Positions 45,549 to 54,468 of a stretch of DNA of 64,000 nucleotides are shown piece by piece. The DNA lies in NCBI RefSeq assembly GCF_900323885.1, contig NZ_OOHJ01000018.1:4389001-4453000 (forward strand). The letters are read 5' to 3'. Made by a program: the position numbers and the translations under genes. The notes under the pieces were generated by a model that was not told where the DNA came from, did no database searches, and was given only the letters and a program-made list of their open reading frames with translations. This DNA comes from [Actinomadura] parvosata subsp. kistnae (lineage in GTDB: Bacteria > Actinomycetota > Actinomycetes > Streptosporangiales > Streptosporangiaceae). Positions within the stretch are counted from its first letter, which is position 1; every line of letters begins with the position of its first letter.

Positions 45549-45568
45549 ATGCATCAGAATTGATGTAT
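45549..45568. promoter_or_regulatory. Inverted repeat upstream of the hydrolase, probable MarR operator
   Basis: ATGCATCA and TGATGTAT, 7 of 8 bases complementary around a 4-base AATT-like centre, in an AT-rich patch 14 bases upstream of the hydrolase start. MarR proteins bind such sites. Confidence 0.6.
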
Positions 45569-45581
45569 CAATAATGATGGA

Positions 45582-46034
45582 TTATTTGCGGAGATGCGGA
45601 ATGAGACGGTCGGCCAGCTCCTCAAGGGCGACCACGGTCTCGCGCACCCGCTGCGGATCGTTCGTGCGCAACGCGGCGGCCACGGCGGCGTCGATCGGCG
45701 TGTCACGCACCCGCGTCACCCGCTCCGACACCTCCGGCGCCTCCCGGATGATCGTGCGGCGGCGATCCCGGGGATCGGTCTCCGCGATCACCGCGCCCAC
45801 CGACCGCAACCGCCCGATGGCCGCCGACACCGCGCTCTGCGGCAGCCCCGTACGGGCGGCGATCTCACCCACCGTCGTCTCGGGATGGGCGCGCAGGTCG
45901 CTCACGACGATCAGGACGGTGCGCGCGCTCGTGGACTGCTCACCGATCCCCTCGGACGGCATCGCCTCTTCGCCGATCTTCATCAGCGTCCGGCCCAGCA
46001 GGAACAGTTCGACCCCATTCACGCTAGGCAACAT
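45582..46034 (-). CDS. MarR-like winged-helix regulator
   Basis: A 150-residue regulator. The winged helix is TVGEIAARTGLPQSAVSAAIGRL with the wing DPRDRRRT. ATG at 46034 (MLPSVNGVELF) is preferred over an upstream in-frame extension that is Pro/Ser-rich and lacks family character. It lies 46 bases upstream of the hydrolase gene, with an AT-rich palindrome between, and probably controls it. Confidence 0.8.
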   Translation of the reverse strand: MLPSVNGVELFLLGRTLMKIGEEAMPSEGIGEQSTSARTVLIVVSDLRAHPETTVGEIAARTGLPQSAVSAAIGRLRSVGAVIAETDPRDRRRTIIREAPEVSERVTRVRDTPIDAAVAAALRTNDPQRVRETVVALEELADRLIPHLRK

Positions 46035-46063
46035 ACCGGCGCGGCTCGGTAGGGTCGGGTGAC

Positions 46064-46414
46064 GTGACGACGGAGTTGGAGTGCCTGGCCGCACGGCTGC
46101 GCGAGTTCGCGCGGGTCAGGGAGTGGGAGCAGTTCCACACCCCGAAGAACCTCGCGATGGCGCTGGCGGGCGAGGTCGGAGAGCTGGTCGCGGAGTTCCA
46201 GTGGCTCACGGCGGACGAGTCGCGCGCCCCCGACCCCGAGACGCTCGCCAGGATGCGCACCGAGCTCGGCGACGTCACCCTCTACCTGGTCCGGCTGGCG
46301 GACGTCCTCGGCGTCGACCTGCTGGAGGCGGCGCGGGCCAAGCTCGACGACAACGACCGGCGCTACGACGCCGAGCTCTATCGGGGCTCGGCCAGGAAAG
46401 CTCCGCCGTCCTGA
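46064..46414 (+). CDS. MazG-like nucleotide pyrophosphohydrolase
   Basis: A 116-residue all-alpha NTP pyrophosphatase of the dCTPase/RS21-C6 type. The metal-binding ExxE motifs are GEVGELVAEFQW and ELGDVTLYLVRLAD. It hydrolyses dCTP or damaged nucleotides to monophosphates. GTG at 46064, with GTGAC spacing from the divergent MarR gene of 29 bases. Its last codons are echoed by degenerate 22-24 bp repeats after the stop. Confidence 0.88.
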   Translation: MTTELECLAARLREFARVREWEQFHTPKNLAMALAGEVGELVAEFQWLTADESRAPDPETLARMRTELGDVTLYLVRLADVLGVDLLEAARAKLDDNDRRYDAELYRGSARKAPPS

Positions 46415-46463
46415 AGCAACCGGAAACCGCCGTCCTGCAGCCAGGGAACCGATGTCCTGGAGC
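46403..46463 (+). repeat. Degenerate 22-24 bp repeats across the stop codon of the MazG-like gene
   Basis: The gene ends CCGCCGTCCTGAAGC (stop TGA underlying). CCGCCGTCCTGCAGC follows 24 bases later and CCGATGTCCTGGAGC 22 bases after that. The stop TGA becomes TGC and TGG in the copies. Confidence 0.65.
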
Positions 46464-46526
46464 CGTGAGGCCGGGGGAGCGCCCGCTGCCGCACGTTTGT
46501 CGGAGGCTTCTCGTAAGGTGACGGGC

Positions 46527-49500
46527 ATGCGATTCGGGGTGCTGGGCCCGCTGGCCGTCTGGACGGACGCCGGGGAGACCGTCACGGTTCCCGGGCTCAA
46601 GGTCCGGGCGCTCCTTGTCGACCTGCTCGTCCACGAGGGGCACCCGGTGTCGGTGGACCGGCTGGTCGACGACCTGTGGGGCGCGGAGCCGCCGGCCAAC
46701 CCGGCGGGTGCGCTGCAGGTGCGCGTCTCGCAGCTGCGCAAGGCGTTCGAGGACGCCGAGCCCGGCGGGAAGAACCTCGTCGTCTCCCGCGCCCCCGGCT
46801 ACCTGCTGCGCGCCGACGACGGCGCCGTCGACGCCGTGCGCTTCGCCGGCCTGCTGGCCAAGGCCGAGGCCGCCGACAGCCCCAGGGCCAAGGCGGGGCT
46901 GCTGGCCGACGCGCTGGCGCTGTGGCGAGGCCCGGCATACGCGGACTTCGCCGACGAGGAGTACACGAGGTCGGCCGTCCACCGCCTGGAGGAGCAGCGG
47001 CTGTCGGCGCTGGAGCAGCACGCCGAGGCGCGGCTGGAGCTGGGCGAGCACGGGCTGCTCGTGGGCGAGCTGGGCGACCTGGTCGGCCGGCATCCGCTCA
47101 GGGAGCGGCTGCGCGCCGTCCACATGCGGGCCCTCTACCGGGCCGGGCGGCAGAGCGAGGCGCTGGCCAGCTTCGCCGAGCTGCGCGAGCGGCTGGCCGA
47201 CGAGCTCGGCCTCGATCCGGGCCCCGAGCTGGTCGCGCTGCACCAGGCGATACTCGGGCAGGATCCAGCGCTGAGCGTGCCCGCCGACCGTCCCGTCACC
47301 AACCTGCCCGCCTCCGTCAGCAAGCTCATCGGCCGCGACGACGCCCTCGCCGAGGTGTGCGCGCTGGTCGAGGAGGAGCGGCTGATCACGCTCACCGGCA
47401 GCGGCGGCGTCGGCAAGACCCGGCTGGCGCTGGAGGCCGCCGACCGGCTGCTCGACACGTTCGCCGACGGCGCCTGGCTGGTCGCGCTCGACCAGGGGCC
47501 CCGCTCGCCGGCGGAGGCCGTCATGGCGGCGCTGGACATCAGGGAGGAGGCCGGCGCCCCCGCCCTCGGCGAGGCCGGGCTCGTGGGGCGGCTGGCCGCC
47601 GTGCTCAAGGCGCGGCGGATGCTGCTCGTGCTGGACAACTGCGAGCACGTGGTCGAGCAGGTCGCCGACCTGGCCGAGGTGCTGCTGCGCGGCTGCCCCG
47701 GCCTGCGCATCCTGGCGACGAGCCGGGAGCCGCTGGCCGTGGCGGGCGAGGTGCTGTGGAGCGTCCCACCGCTCGACGTGCCCGCCGGCGCCGACCTCGC
47801 CGTCATGGCCCGCTCCGACGCCGTGCGGCTCTTCGTGGCCAGGGCCGCCGCGTCCGCGCGCGGGTTCCGGCTGGAGGCGGGCAACGCGCAGGCCGTCGCG
47901 CAGCTCTGCCGGCGCCTCGACGGCATCCCGCTGGCGCTGGAGCTGGCCGCGACGAGGGTGCGCGCGCTCGGCGTGCAGGGCGTCGTGGACCGGCTGGACG
48001 ACAGGTTCCGGCTGCTGGCCTCCGGCCAGCGCGGCGCGCCGGCCCGGCAGCAGACGCTCACGGCCGTGATCGACTGGAGCTGGGACCTGCTGTCGGAGGA
48101 CGAACGGGTCGTCCTGCGGCGGCTGGCCGTGCACGCCGACGGCTGCACGCTGGAGGCGGCCGAGTCCGTCTGCGCCGCCGAGTCCGTCTGCGCCGCCGGG
48201 GAGGCTGCCGGCGACCTCGACGTGCTGGATCTACTGGCCCGTCTCGTGGACCGGTCGCTGGTGGTGGTCGTGGACGCCCCGACGGGCGTCCGGTACCGGC
48301 TGCTGGAGTCGGTGTCGGAGTACTGCCGGGCGAGGATGTCCGACGCGGGCGAGCTCGACGCCGTACGCGACGCGCACCTGCGCCACTACCTCGACCTGGC
48401 CGTACGCGCGGAGCCCGGCCTGTACGGGCCCGAGCAGCGCGACTGGCTGCTGCGGCTCGACGCGGAGGCGGCCAACATGCGGGCGGCCCTCGACACGGCG
48501 GCGGCGCGCGGCGACGGGCACCGCGCGGCCCGGCTGGTGAACGCGCTGGCCTGGTACTGGTTCCTGCGGGGCAGGCTCGCCGAGGGCCGCCGCGCCATGG
48601 CCCAGGCACTGTCCGTCCCGGAAGCGGCGGATGATGGCGGGGCCGCGCGGCGCAGGGCGGCGGCCTGGGAGGTGGGGTTCGCGCTGTGTCTCGGTGAGCA
48701 GCCCGACTGGCAGCCCGTGCTCGACGCCGTCGACGACCCGGGCGAGCAGGCCAGGGCCAGGCTCTTCGTCGGCCTGCACGCCGACGACATGCCGGCCGGG
48801 CAGCAGCAGACGGAGCTGGCGCTGGCCGTGTTCAGGGAGCTCGGCGACCGGTGGGGCATCGCCACCGCGCTCACCCGGCAGGCCATGGACGCCTTCACGC
48901 TGCGCGACCAGGAGGCCATCGAGCGCATCGCGGGAGAGAGCGCCCGCCTGTTCACCGAGCTGGGTGACCGGTGGGGCCTGCTGCGCGCCACCGAGTGGCT
49001 GGCCTCGCTGGCCGAGATGCGGCGCGACGCCGAGCAGGCCAACCGGCTGTTCGGCGAGGGCCTGCGGATGGCCGAAGACCTGGGGCTGTGGCCGGAGGTC
49101 GCCACGCACACCGCGTGGCTGGGCTGGGTGGCGCTGGAGAGCGCCCAGTACGACCGGGCCATCGAGCTGTGCGGCAGCGCGCTCAAGCAGGCGAACGCCC
49201 AGGGCTACAACAAGGGCGCGACCATGGCCGAGATGGGCCTCGCCTACGCCGCCCGCCGGGCCGGCCGGCTCGACCTGGCCGAGCACCACCTGCTCCACCT
49301 GCTCGAAGGGCTGTCGCGCGACCCCGACGGCGACCCCGCCCTGCACCTGCCCGACACCCTCATCGAGCTGGGCTGGCTCACCGAGCTGCGCGGCGACCTG
49401 GCCGGCGCCCTGGCGCTGCACGCCGAGGCGTTCGCGTTCGCCTGGCGCATCGGCGACCCGCGCACGACGATCGGCGCCGTGGAGGGCGCGGCCGCCGCCT

Positions 49501-49706
49501 CGGGGCTCACCGAGAAGTCGGCGCTGCTGCTGGGGCTGGCGGCGGCGGCCAGGGAGAGCTACCAGCTTGCGCCGAACGAGGCCGAGCTGGAGGACCTCCA
49601 CCGCGTCACCGCCCGCACGCGCGAGGCGCTGGGGGAGGAGGCGTTCGCGGCGGCGTTCGCCCGGGGCGGCACCTACAAGCTGGACGAAGCCCAGAGCCTG
49701 CTGTGA
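46527..49706 (+). CDS. AfsR/SARP-type regulator with BTAD, NB-ARC and TPR regions
   Basis: A 1059-residue regulator. Residues 1 to ~90 are an OmpR-type winged helix (MRFGVLGPLAV), ~95-240 the bacterial transcriptional activator domain, then an NB-ARC ATPase with P-loop GSGGVGKT at about 291-298 and LLVLDNCEHV as Walker B, and ~450 residues of helical TPR-like repeats. Such STAND proteins activate secondary-metabolite or stress genes upon ligand and ATP binding. ATG 46527 is chosen over an upstream start because the DNA-binding domain begins there. An 18-bp duplication (48159-48194 region) encodes AESVCA twice. Confidence 0.9.
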   Translation: MRFGVLGPLAVWTDAGETVTVPGLKVRALLVDLLVHEGHPVSVDRLVDDLWGAEPPANPAGALQVRVSQLRKAFEDAEPGGKNLVVSRAPGYLLRADDGAVDAVRFAGLLAKAEAADSPRAKAGLLADALALWRGPAYADFADEEYTRSAVHRLEEQRLSALEQHAEARLELGEHGLLVGELGDLVGRHPLRERLRAVHMRALYRAGRQSEALASFAELRERLADELGLDPGPELVALHQAILGQDPALSVPADRPVTNLPASVSKLIGRDDALAEVCALVEEERLITLTGSGGVGKTRLALEAADRLLDTFADGAWLVALDQGPRSPAEAVMAALDIREEAGAPALGEAGLVGRLAAVLKARRMLLVLDNCEHVVEQVADLAEVLLRGCPGLRILATSREPLAVAGEVLWSVPPLDVPAGADLAVMARSDAVRLFVARAAASARGFRLEAGNAQAVAQLCRRLDGIPLALELAATRVRALGVQGVVDRLDDRFRLLASGQRGAPARQQTLTAVIDWSWDLLSEDERVVLRRLAVHADGCTLEAAESVCAAESVCAAGEAAGDLDVLDLLARLVDRSLVVVVDAPTGVRYRLLESVSEYCRARMSDAGELDAVRDAHLRHYLDLAVRAEPGLYGPEQRDWLLRLDAEAANMRAALDTAAARGDGHRAARLVNALAWYWFLRGRLAEGRRAMAQALSVPEAADDGGAARRRAAAWEVGFALCLGEQPDWQPVLDAVDDPGEQARARLFVGLHADDMPAGQQQTELALAVFRELGDRWGIATALTRQAMDAFTLRDQEAIERIAGESARLFTELGDRWGLLRATEWLASLAEMRRDAEQANRLFGEGLRMAEDLGLWPEVATHTAWLGWVALESAQYDRAIELCGSALKQANAQGYNKGATMAEMGLAYAARRAGRLDLAEHHLLHLLEGLSRDPDGDPALHLPDTLIELGWLTELRGDLAGALALHAEAFAFAWRIGDPRTTIGAVEGAAAASGLTEKSALLLGLAAAARESYQLAPNEAELEDLHRVTARTREALGEEAFAAAFARGGTYKLDEAQSLL

Positions 49707-49787
49707 GCAGGCGGGCTCACTTGCGGCACGTGAGCAGGTGGGCTCGCTTGAGGCGGGCGGCCAGGCGGCTCACTTGAGGCAGGCGGC
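49707..49787. repeat. Degenerate tandem repeats between two convergent genes, copied from the SRPBCC gene end
   Basis: On the minus strand the SRPBCC gene ends GCCGCCTGCCTGAAGTGA. A copy with one change (CTG to CTC) follows immediately. Next comes a longer copy, CCGCCTGGCCGCC then CGCCTCAAGCGAGCC, matching the gene end at about 25 of 28 bases with its stop TGA turned to CGA. Two further ~27-base GTGAGCAGGYGGGCTCRC-type units reach the AfsR-type gene stop. Confidence 0.8.
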
Positions 49788-50231
49788 TCACTTCAGGCAG
49801 GCGGCCAGGCGGTCGAAGAACTCGTTCCAGCCCGCCTTGGCCCCCTCGGCATGCTCCTGGTCGGTGTTGACCCCGTACTGATGGAAGCGCATCTCGGTCT
49901 TGCCGCCCACGTCGGCGAGAGCGACCGTCACGACGGACGCCGGCCCGTCACCGGGATCGTCGGGGTCGCCCGTCGTGAACACCAGCCGCTCCGGCGCCAC
50001 CACCTCCCGATACGTCCCGTCCAGCGTCACCTCGAACCCCTCCTCGCCGACCAGCGTGGCCCGCCACACCCCGCCCGGCCAGGTGTCGAGCGTGATCCGG
50101 CCGACCGGCGTGGCCAGCCCGCGCGGCCCGAACCAGCGGGCGAACCGCTCGGGCTCCGTCCACGCCGCCCACACGTGCTCGCGGGGCGCGTCGAAGAGGC
50201 GGGTGAGTTCGTACTCGGCGGTCTGGGTCAT
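49788..50231 (-). CDS. SRPBCC/AHSA1-family protein
   Basis: A 147-residue START-fold protein with YELTRLFDAPREHVWAAWTEPERFARWFGP, the typical AHSA1-like N-terminus, and GWNEFFDRLAACLK at the C-terminus. Members bind hydrophobic ligands or act in stress tolerance. ATG at 50231 follows GGAGGGCAGC. It converges with the AfsR-type gene and diverges from the amidohydrolase gene. Function unknown. Confidence 0.85.
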   Translation of the reverse strand: MTQTAEYELTRLFDAPREHVWAAWTEPERFARWFGPRGLATPVGRITLDTWPGGVWRATLVGEEGFEVTLDGTYREVVAPERLVFTTGDPDDPGDGPASVVTVALADVGGKTEMRFHQYGVNTDQEHAEGAKAGWNEFFDRLAACLK

Positions 50232-50325
50232 CGTGCTGCCCTCCTTGTTGTCGATGGGTCCACGATGACCGGCGGGGCTTACGATCCCCTTCTCGCGACC
50301 TTTAGGCGGTGGCAGTCTGGGACGC

Positions 50326-51540
50326 ATGCGGATCATTCGCGCCGCCAAGGTGCTGACCGGGCGTCCAGGAGAGGCGATCGAGGACGGGGAGGTCCTCGTC
50401 GACGGCACGAAGATCGTCTCCGTGGGGCCGCGCGGCAGCGCGGGGGAGGCGGGGGACGTGCTCGACCTGCCCGGGCACACCGTGCTGCCGGGGATGGTGG
50501 ACGCGCACGTGCACCTCGGGTTCGACGACAAGGTCGACCCGGTGACGCGGCGCAGCTCCGAGAGCGACCACCACCTGCTGCTGCGGATGGCCGAGAACGC
50601 CCGCAAGCTCGTCTCCGCCGGCGTCACCACCGCCCGCGACCTGGGCGGGCGCGGCTTCCTCGACGTGGTGCTGCGCGACGCGATCGAGGAGGGCCTGGCC
50701 GTCGGCCCGCATCTCGTGGTCGCCACCCGGCCCATCACCATCACCGGCGGCCACTGCTGGTACATGGGCGGCGAGGCCGACGACGAGCCCGCCATCCGCC
50801 GCGTGGCCAGGGAGAACCTCCGCGCCGGCGCCGACTGCCTCAAGGTCATGGCCTCCGGCGGCCTCATGACACCCGGCGCGCCGCCGAGCTGGACGCCGCA
50901 GTACACCACCGGCCAGCTCCGCGTGGTCGTCGAGGAGGCCGCCACGCGCGGCAAGCACGTCGCCGCGCACGCCCACGCGCACGACTCCATCCGCAGCAGC
51001 GTCGAGGCCGGCGTCACCACGATCGAGCACTGCTCGTTCTTCACCCCGTCCGGCCACCAGTACGACGCCCGGCTCGCCGACCTCGTCGCGGCGAGCGGCA
51101 CGTACGTGTGCCCCACCGTGCACGGCGTGATCTCCCGCATCGCCGAGGTGCACGGGCAGCAGATGCTCGACGCCTGGCTCGCCGGCGTCGCCGCCATGCG
51201 CGACGCCGGCATCCGGGTCATCGCCGGCACGGACGCCGGGTTCGCGGTCGGCGACATTCCCAACCCCACCGACGGGTACGTCGGAGGACTGGAGACGTTC
51301 GCGTCGGTCGGCTACGGCAACGCGGAGATCATCGAGATGGCCACCATCCGCGCCGCCGACGCCTGCGGGGTGGGCGAGGTCACCGGCAGCCTCGACCCGG
51401 GCAAGCGGGCCGACCTCATCGCCGTCGCGGGCGACCCCCTCGAACGCATCTCGGACCTGCGCAACCTCGCCCTCGTCCTGGTGTCGGGCCGCTCGGTCGG
51501 GCAGGGAACCGTGGACACCGTGACGACGTCCGTGGGCTGA
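50326..51540 (+). CDS. Amidohydrolase-family metal-dependent hydrolase
   Basis: A 404-residue amidohydrolase of the imidazolonepropionase/prolidase-like group. The metal site comprises DAHVHLG (HxH), a probable bridging Lys in DCLKVMASGG, HAHAH, IEHC and GTDAG. It hydrolyses a C-N bond, often a cyclic amide or dipeptide. No signal peptide, so cytoplasmic. The downstream esterase gene is 58 bases away in the same direction and may be co-transcribed. Confidence 0.88.
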   Translation: MRIIRAAKVLTGRPGEAIEDGEVLVDGTKIVSVGPRGSAGEAGDVLDLPGHTVLPGMVDAHVHLGFDDKVDPVTRRSSESDHHLLLRMAENARKLVSAGVTTARDLGGRGFLDVVLRDAIEEGLAVGPHLVVATRPITITGGHCWYMGGEADDEPAIRRVARENLRAGADCLKVMASGGLMTPGAPPSWTPQYTTGQLRVVVEEAATRGKHVAAHAHAHDSIRSSVEAGVTTIEHCSFFTPSGHQYDARLADLVAASGTYVCPTVHGVISRIAEVHGQQMLDAWLAGVAAMRDAGIRVIAGTDAGFAVGDIPNPTDGYVGGLETFASVGYGNAEIIEMATIRAADACGVGEVTGSLDPGKRADLIAVAGDPLERISDLRNLALVLVSGRSVGQGTVDTVTTSVG

Positions 51541-51598
51541 ACGTGCCGAAAACCTGAGATCCGCGGGCTCGACGTCCCGCTCGCCGGAAGGAACTGTG

Positions 51599-52624
51599 AT
51601 GCTGCCTTGGTCCGCCGACCTGGCCGGCCGCCTCGACCATCACGTCGTCGAGAGCGACCTGTTGCGCGGCAACCCGCTGGGGGATCCGCACGAACGCCCG
51701 CTGGTGGTGTACGTGCCGCCCGGGTACGACGACTCGCCCGAACGCCGCTACCCCGCCATGTACGTGCTGCTCGGCTACTCCGGCCACGTCGGCATGTGGT
51801 TCAACCGGACGCCGTTCCGCCAGCCGTACCCGGAGCTCGCCGACGCCATGTTCGCCGCCGGCGACGCACCGCCCGCCATCGTCGTGTACGTGGATGCGTG
51901 GACCGCGCTCGGCGGCAGCCAGTACCTCGACTCGCCCGCCACCGGCCGCTACCACTCGTACCTGCGCGACGAGATCGTCCCCTTCGTCGACGCCCGCTAC
52001 CGCACCCTCGCCGACCGCGACCACCGCGCCGTCACCGGCAAGTCGAGCGGCGGCTACGGGGCCATGGTGACCGCCATGCTCGCGCCCGACGTGTTCGGCG
52101 CGCTCGCCACGCACGCCGGGGACGCCCTGTTCGAGGTCTGCCACCGCCCACGCTTCCCCGCGCTGGCCCGCCGGCTGCGCGACATGTACGACGGCTCGTA
52201 CGACAAGTTCCTCGCCGACTTCCGCAGCCGCCTGCCCGGCACCAAGGACGGCGACCTCGAACTCCTCGAAATGTACGCCTACGCCGCCGCCTACTCCGAC
52301 GACGGCATCGTCCGCCTCCCCTTCGACGACACAGGCGCGGTCGTGCCGGAGGTGTGGGACCGCTGGCTCTCCCTCGACCCGGTCGTCATGGCCGCAGACC
52401 CCCGCCACGCCGACGCACTCCGCTCGATGCGCGCGATCTGGGTGGACGCCGGCAGCCGCGACGAGTACTACCTCGACTTCGGCGCGGTCTCCTTCCACCG
52501 GGCGTTGGAGGCGGCGGGGGTCCCGGCGGATCGGGTGCACTTCGAGCTCTTCGAGGCCGGCCACGGCGGCATCGAATACCGCTACCCCCTGGCCCTGTCC
52601 TGGCTCTCCCACCGCCTCACATAA
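51599..52624 (+). CDS. Esterase D-type alpha/beta hydrolase (PF00756-like)
   Basis: A 341-residue enzyme with the esterase/antigen-85 fold. The nucleophile Ser is in TGKSSGGYGA, the acid in DAGSRDEYY and the His in AGHGGIEYRY. The start LVVYVPPGYD and YVLLGYSG lid region are typical. No signal peptide is visible. The ATG at 51599 has GGAAGGA 6 bases upstream; a GTG one codon earlier is less well placed. Substrate unknown. Confidence 0.85.
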   Translation: MLPWSADLAGRLDHHVVESDLLRGNPLGDPHERPLVVYVPPGYDDSPERRYPAMYVLLGYSGHVGMWFNRTPFRQPYPELADAMFAAGDAPPAIVVYVDAWTALGGSQYLDSPATGRYHSYLRDEIVPFVDARYRTLADRDHRAVTGKSSGGYGAMVTAMLAPDVFGALATHAGDALFEVCHRPRFPALARRLRDMYDGSYDKFLADFRSRLPGTKDGDLELLEMYAYAAAYSDDGIVRLPFDDTGAVVPEVWDRWLSLDPVVMAADPRHADALRSMRAIWVDAGSRDEYYLDFGAVSFHRALEAAGVPADRVHFELFEAGHGGIEYRYPLALSWLSHRLT

Positions 52625-53160
52625 ACCCGCATTCCGGGAAGACCCGGGGGGCACTGCAAGGTCTTCTCCCTGGGACGCGCTACGCGCGACGGGGCTCAGG
52701 CAGCGCCCGGTGGGGGGCAAGCCCCCACACCCCCGGGCGAGGGGCTTCCCAGCCCCTCGCGCTCCCCGGCCGCGCCCCGATCTCCGCATGGCCGGCACAC
52801 CACCATCAAGACGTCATCACCCTTGAGCACGCTGGCTGAAGGGCACAGAAGACCAGAGGTAGGGCCGGCTCAGGGGGGCCGCCTCGTCGTGTGCTTCGTG
52901 AGCACGTCATGTGCCGTTCTTGCGGGCAGGAAGACATGCTTCAGGTGGATGAGCTGGGGCAGCGCACCGCACCGTTTGTCTCCGCAAGGTGGAGCCGTCA
53001 GGCGTCGGAGGCCCGGCCCGATGGCGGGGCGAACGGGTTGAAGCGGTGGTGCGCACTCCCCTCAAACAGCCCTCGTGCCCATGTTTCGAGGCCCCTGGCG
53101 TCAATAATTGACGAATCAGCGGGCATAAGGCGTACGATGGCTTCCGGAAGAGGGGGCGAC
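52625..53160. other. Gene-free region with hairpins before the defence-like pair
   Basis: The left part holds three hairpins, described separately or here. GGGAAGACC/GGTCTTC-CCC lies at 52636-52670, GTGGGGG-N5-CCCCCAC at 52710-52728, and CGAGGGGCT-TCCC-AGCCCCTCG at 52738-52759 (9-bp perfect stem). From about 52820 the base composition falls. A frame at 52891-53160 is open and in phase with the ATPase gene but has no conserved character, so it is not called. Confidence 0.6.
52636..52670 (+). terminator. Stem-loop after the esterase gene
   Basis: GGGAAGACC (52636-52644) pairs with GGTCTTC and CCC (52660-52670, one bulged T) around a 15-base loop, 12 bases after the esterase stop. Likely a factor-independent terminator without U-tract. 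Confidence 0.5.
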
Positions 53161-54468
53161 ATGCTCTTGAGGTTCGCTGCTACGAACCATGCATCGCTGC
53201 GAGATCGCCAGGAACTGAGCATGGTTGCGATGGACCGCCACGACGATCTCGCCGTTCAGGAGATTCCAGGCCAAACCGGGCGATACGCCCTGCCGGCGGT
53301 AGGGGTTTTCGGGCCGAACGCGTCGGGCAAATCAAACCTTCTCGATGCTCTGAAGTACATGTGTTGGGCGGTCAGGAATTCCCATCAGAAATGGAATCCT
53401 GATGGCCCGATATCCCGGCGGCCGTTCCTGCTCGACGATGACGGGCCGGCCCGTCCCAGCGAGTATGAGGTGGATATAGTCGCAGAAGGAGTGCGCTATA
53501 ACTACGGCTTCTCGCTGGACGACATGTGCGTCCGGGAAGAGTGGCTGTACGCATATCCGGAGAAGCGTCGAAGGATGCTCTTCGAGCGAACCCGTGGCGA
53601 GCCGATGCGCTTCGGGCCGACGCTCACCGGACAGCGCAAGGTGACCGAGCGTGCCGTCCGCGACAACAGTCTCTTCCTCTCGGCCGCGTACGCCAACAAT
53701 CTGGAGTCCATCCGGCCGATCTACCGCTGGTTCAGCCGGCGGTGCCGCTCCGCGAACACGGCGAATGAGCAGGCGAGGCTGGGCACCAGCCTGCACCTGC
53801 TGGAGAAGCACGACAGTAAAGCCGTTCTGGATCTGCTGAACTTCGCGGACCTGGGCGTGGTCGGCATGAGCATCAAGAAGCTGGAGATGAGCAAGGAGGA
53901 CCGGGAGAAGTTCTACCGTGTCCTGCAAGCCCTTGAAATCGACGACACCGGTGTCAACCTCGACAGCGTCTCACGCGAGGTCGAAATCCAGCATCGGACG
54001 GCGACCGGGCCCAAGTCGCTGGATTTCAACTCGGAGTCGACCGGCACCCGCACGTGGCTCTCCATGCTGGGGCCCATTCTGGTGACTCTGGGCACCGGCA
54101 GTCTTTTGGTGGTGGACGAGCTGGACGCGCGACTGCACCCATCCCTGACCGCCGAGCTGGTGCGACTCTTTCAGGATCCGGCCATCAACACCAAGGGCGG
54201 CCAGCTCCTCTTCAACTCCCACGACGTCACCTTGCTGGGCGGGAAGGCGCAGTTCCGTCTGCACCGAGATCAGATCTGGTTCACCGAGAAGGACGAGACC
54301 GGCGGTACCCGCGTGTATCCGTTGACGGAGTACAGAGTGCGGGAAGGATTGGACAACATCGAACGCTCCTACCTGCGCGGGCGCTATGGTGCCACGCCGT
54401 TCTTCGATGAGACCATCCTCCTTGAGCTCATCCAAGCGGGTGATATCGAGCATGCCTCGGGGCAATAG
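53161..54468 (+). CDS. RloA/AbiLi-like AAA ATPase of a putative phage-defence pair
   Basis: A 435-residue ABC/SMC-type ATPase (AAA_15/AAA_21). It starts MLLRFAATNHASLRDRQELSM. Walker A is GPNASGKSN (51-59), an ABC-like signature SESTGTR lies near residue 284, Walker B is LLVVDELDARLHP and the H-loop FNSHD. ATG 53161 is chosen because the family begins there. It overlaps the TOPRIM gene by 17 bases. Its codons have more A/T third positions than neighbouring genes, a sign of horizontal transfer. Probably senses phage and controls its nuclease partner. Confidence 0.82.
   Translation: MLLRFAATNHASLRDRQELSMVAMDRHDDLAVQEIPGQTGRYALPAVGVFGPNASGKSNLLDALKYMCWAVRNSHQKWNPDGPISRRPFLLDDDGPARPSEYEVDIVAEGVRYNYGFSLDDMCVREEWLYAYPEKRRRMLFERTRGEPMRFGPTLTGQRKVTERAVRDNSLFLSAAYANNLESIRPIYRWFSRRCRSANTANEQARLGTSLHLLEKHDSKAVLDLLNFADLGVVGMSIKKLEMSKEDREKFYRVLQALEIDDTGVNLDSVSREVEIQHRTATGPKSLDFNSESTGTRTWLSMLGPILVTLGTGSLLVVDELDARLHPSLTAELVRLFQDPAINTKGGQLLFNSHDVTLLGGKAQFRLHRDQIWFTEKDETGGTRVYPLTEYRVREGLDNIERSYLRGRYGATPFFDETILLELIQAGDIEHASGQ

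Noticed and set aside
46452..46526. Upstream start for the AfsR-type regulator
   Set aside because: The winged-helix domain begins MRFGVLGPLAV at 46527. The upstream 25 codons overlap the degenerate repeats after the MazG-like gene.
52891..53160. 90-residue N-terminal extension of the RloA-like gene with a CxxC motif
   Set aside because: No conserved character, no good ribosome site, and the family normally begins at the ATG 53161.
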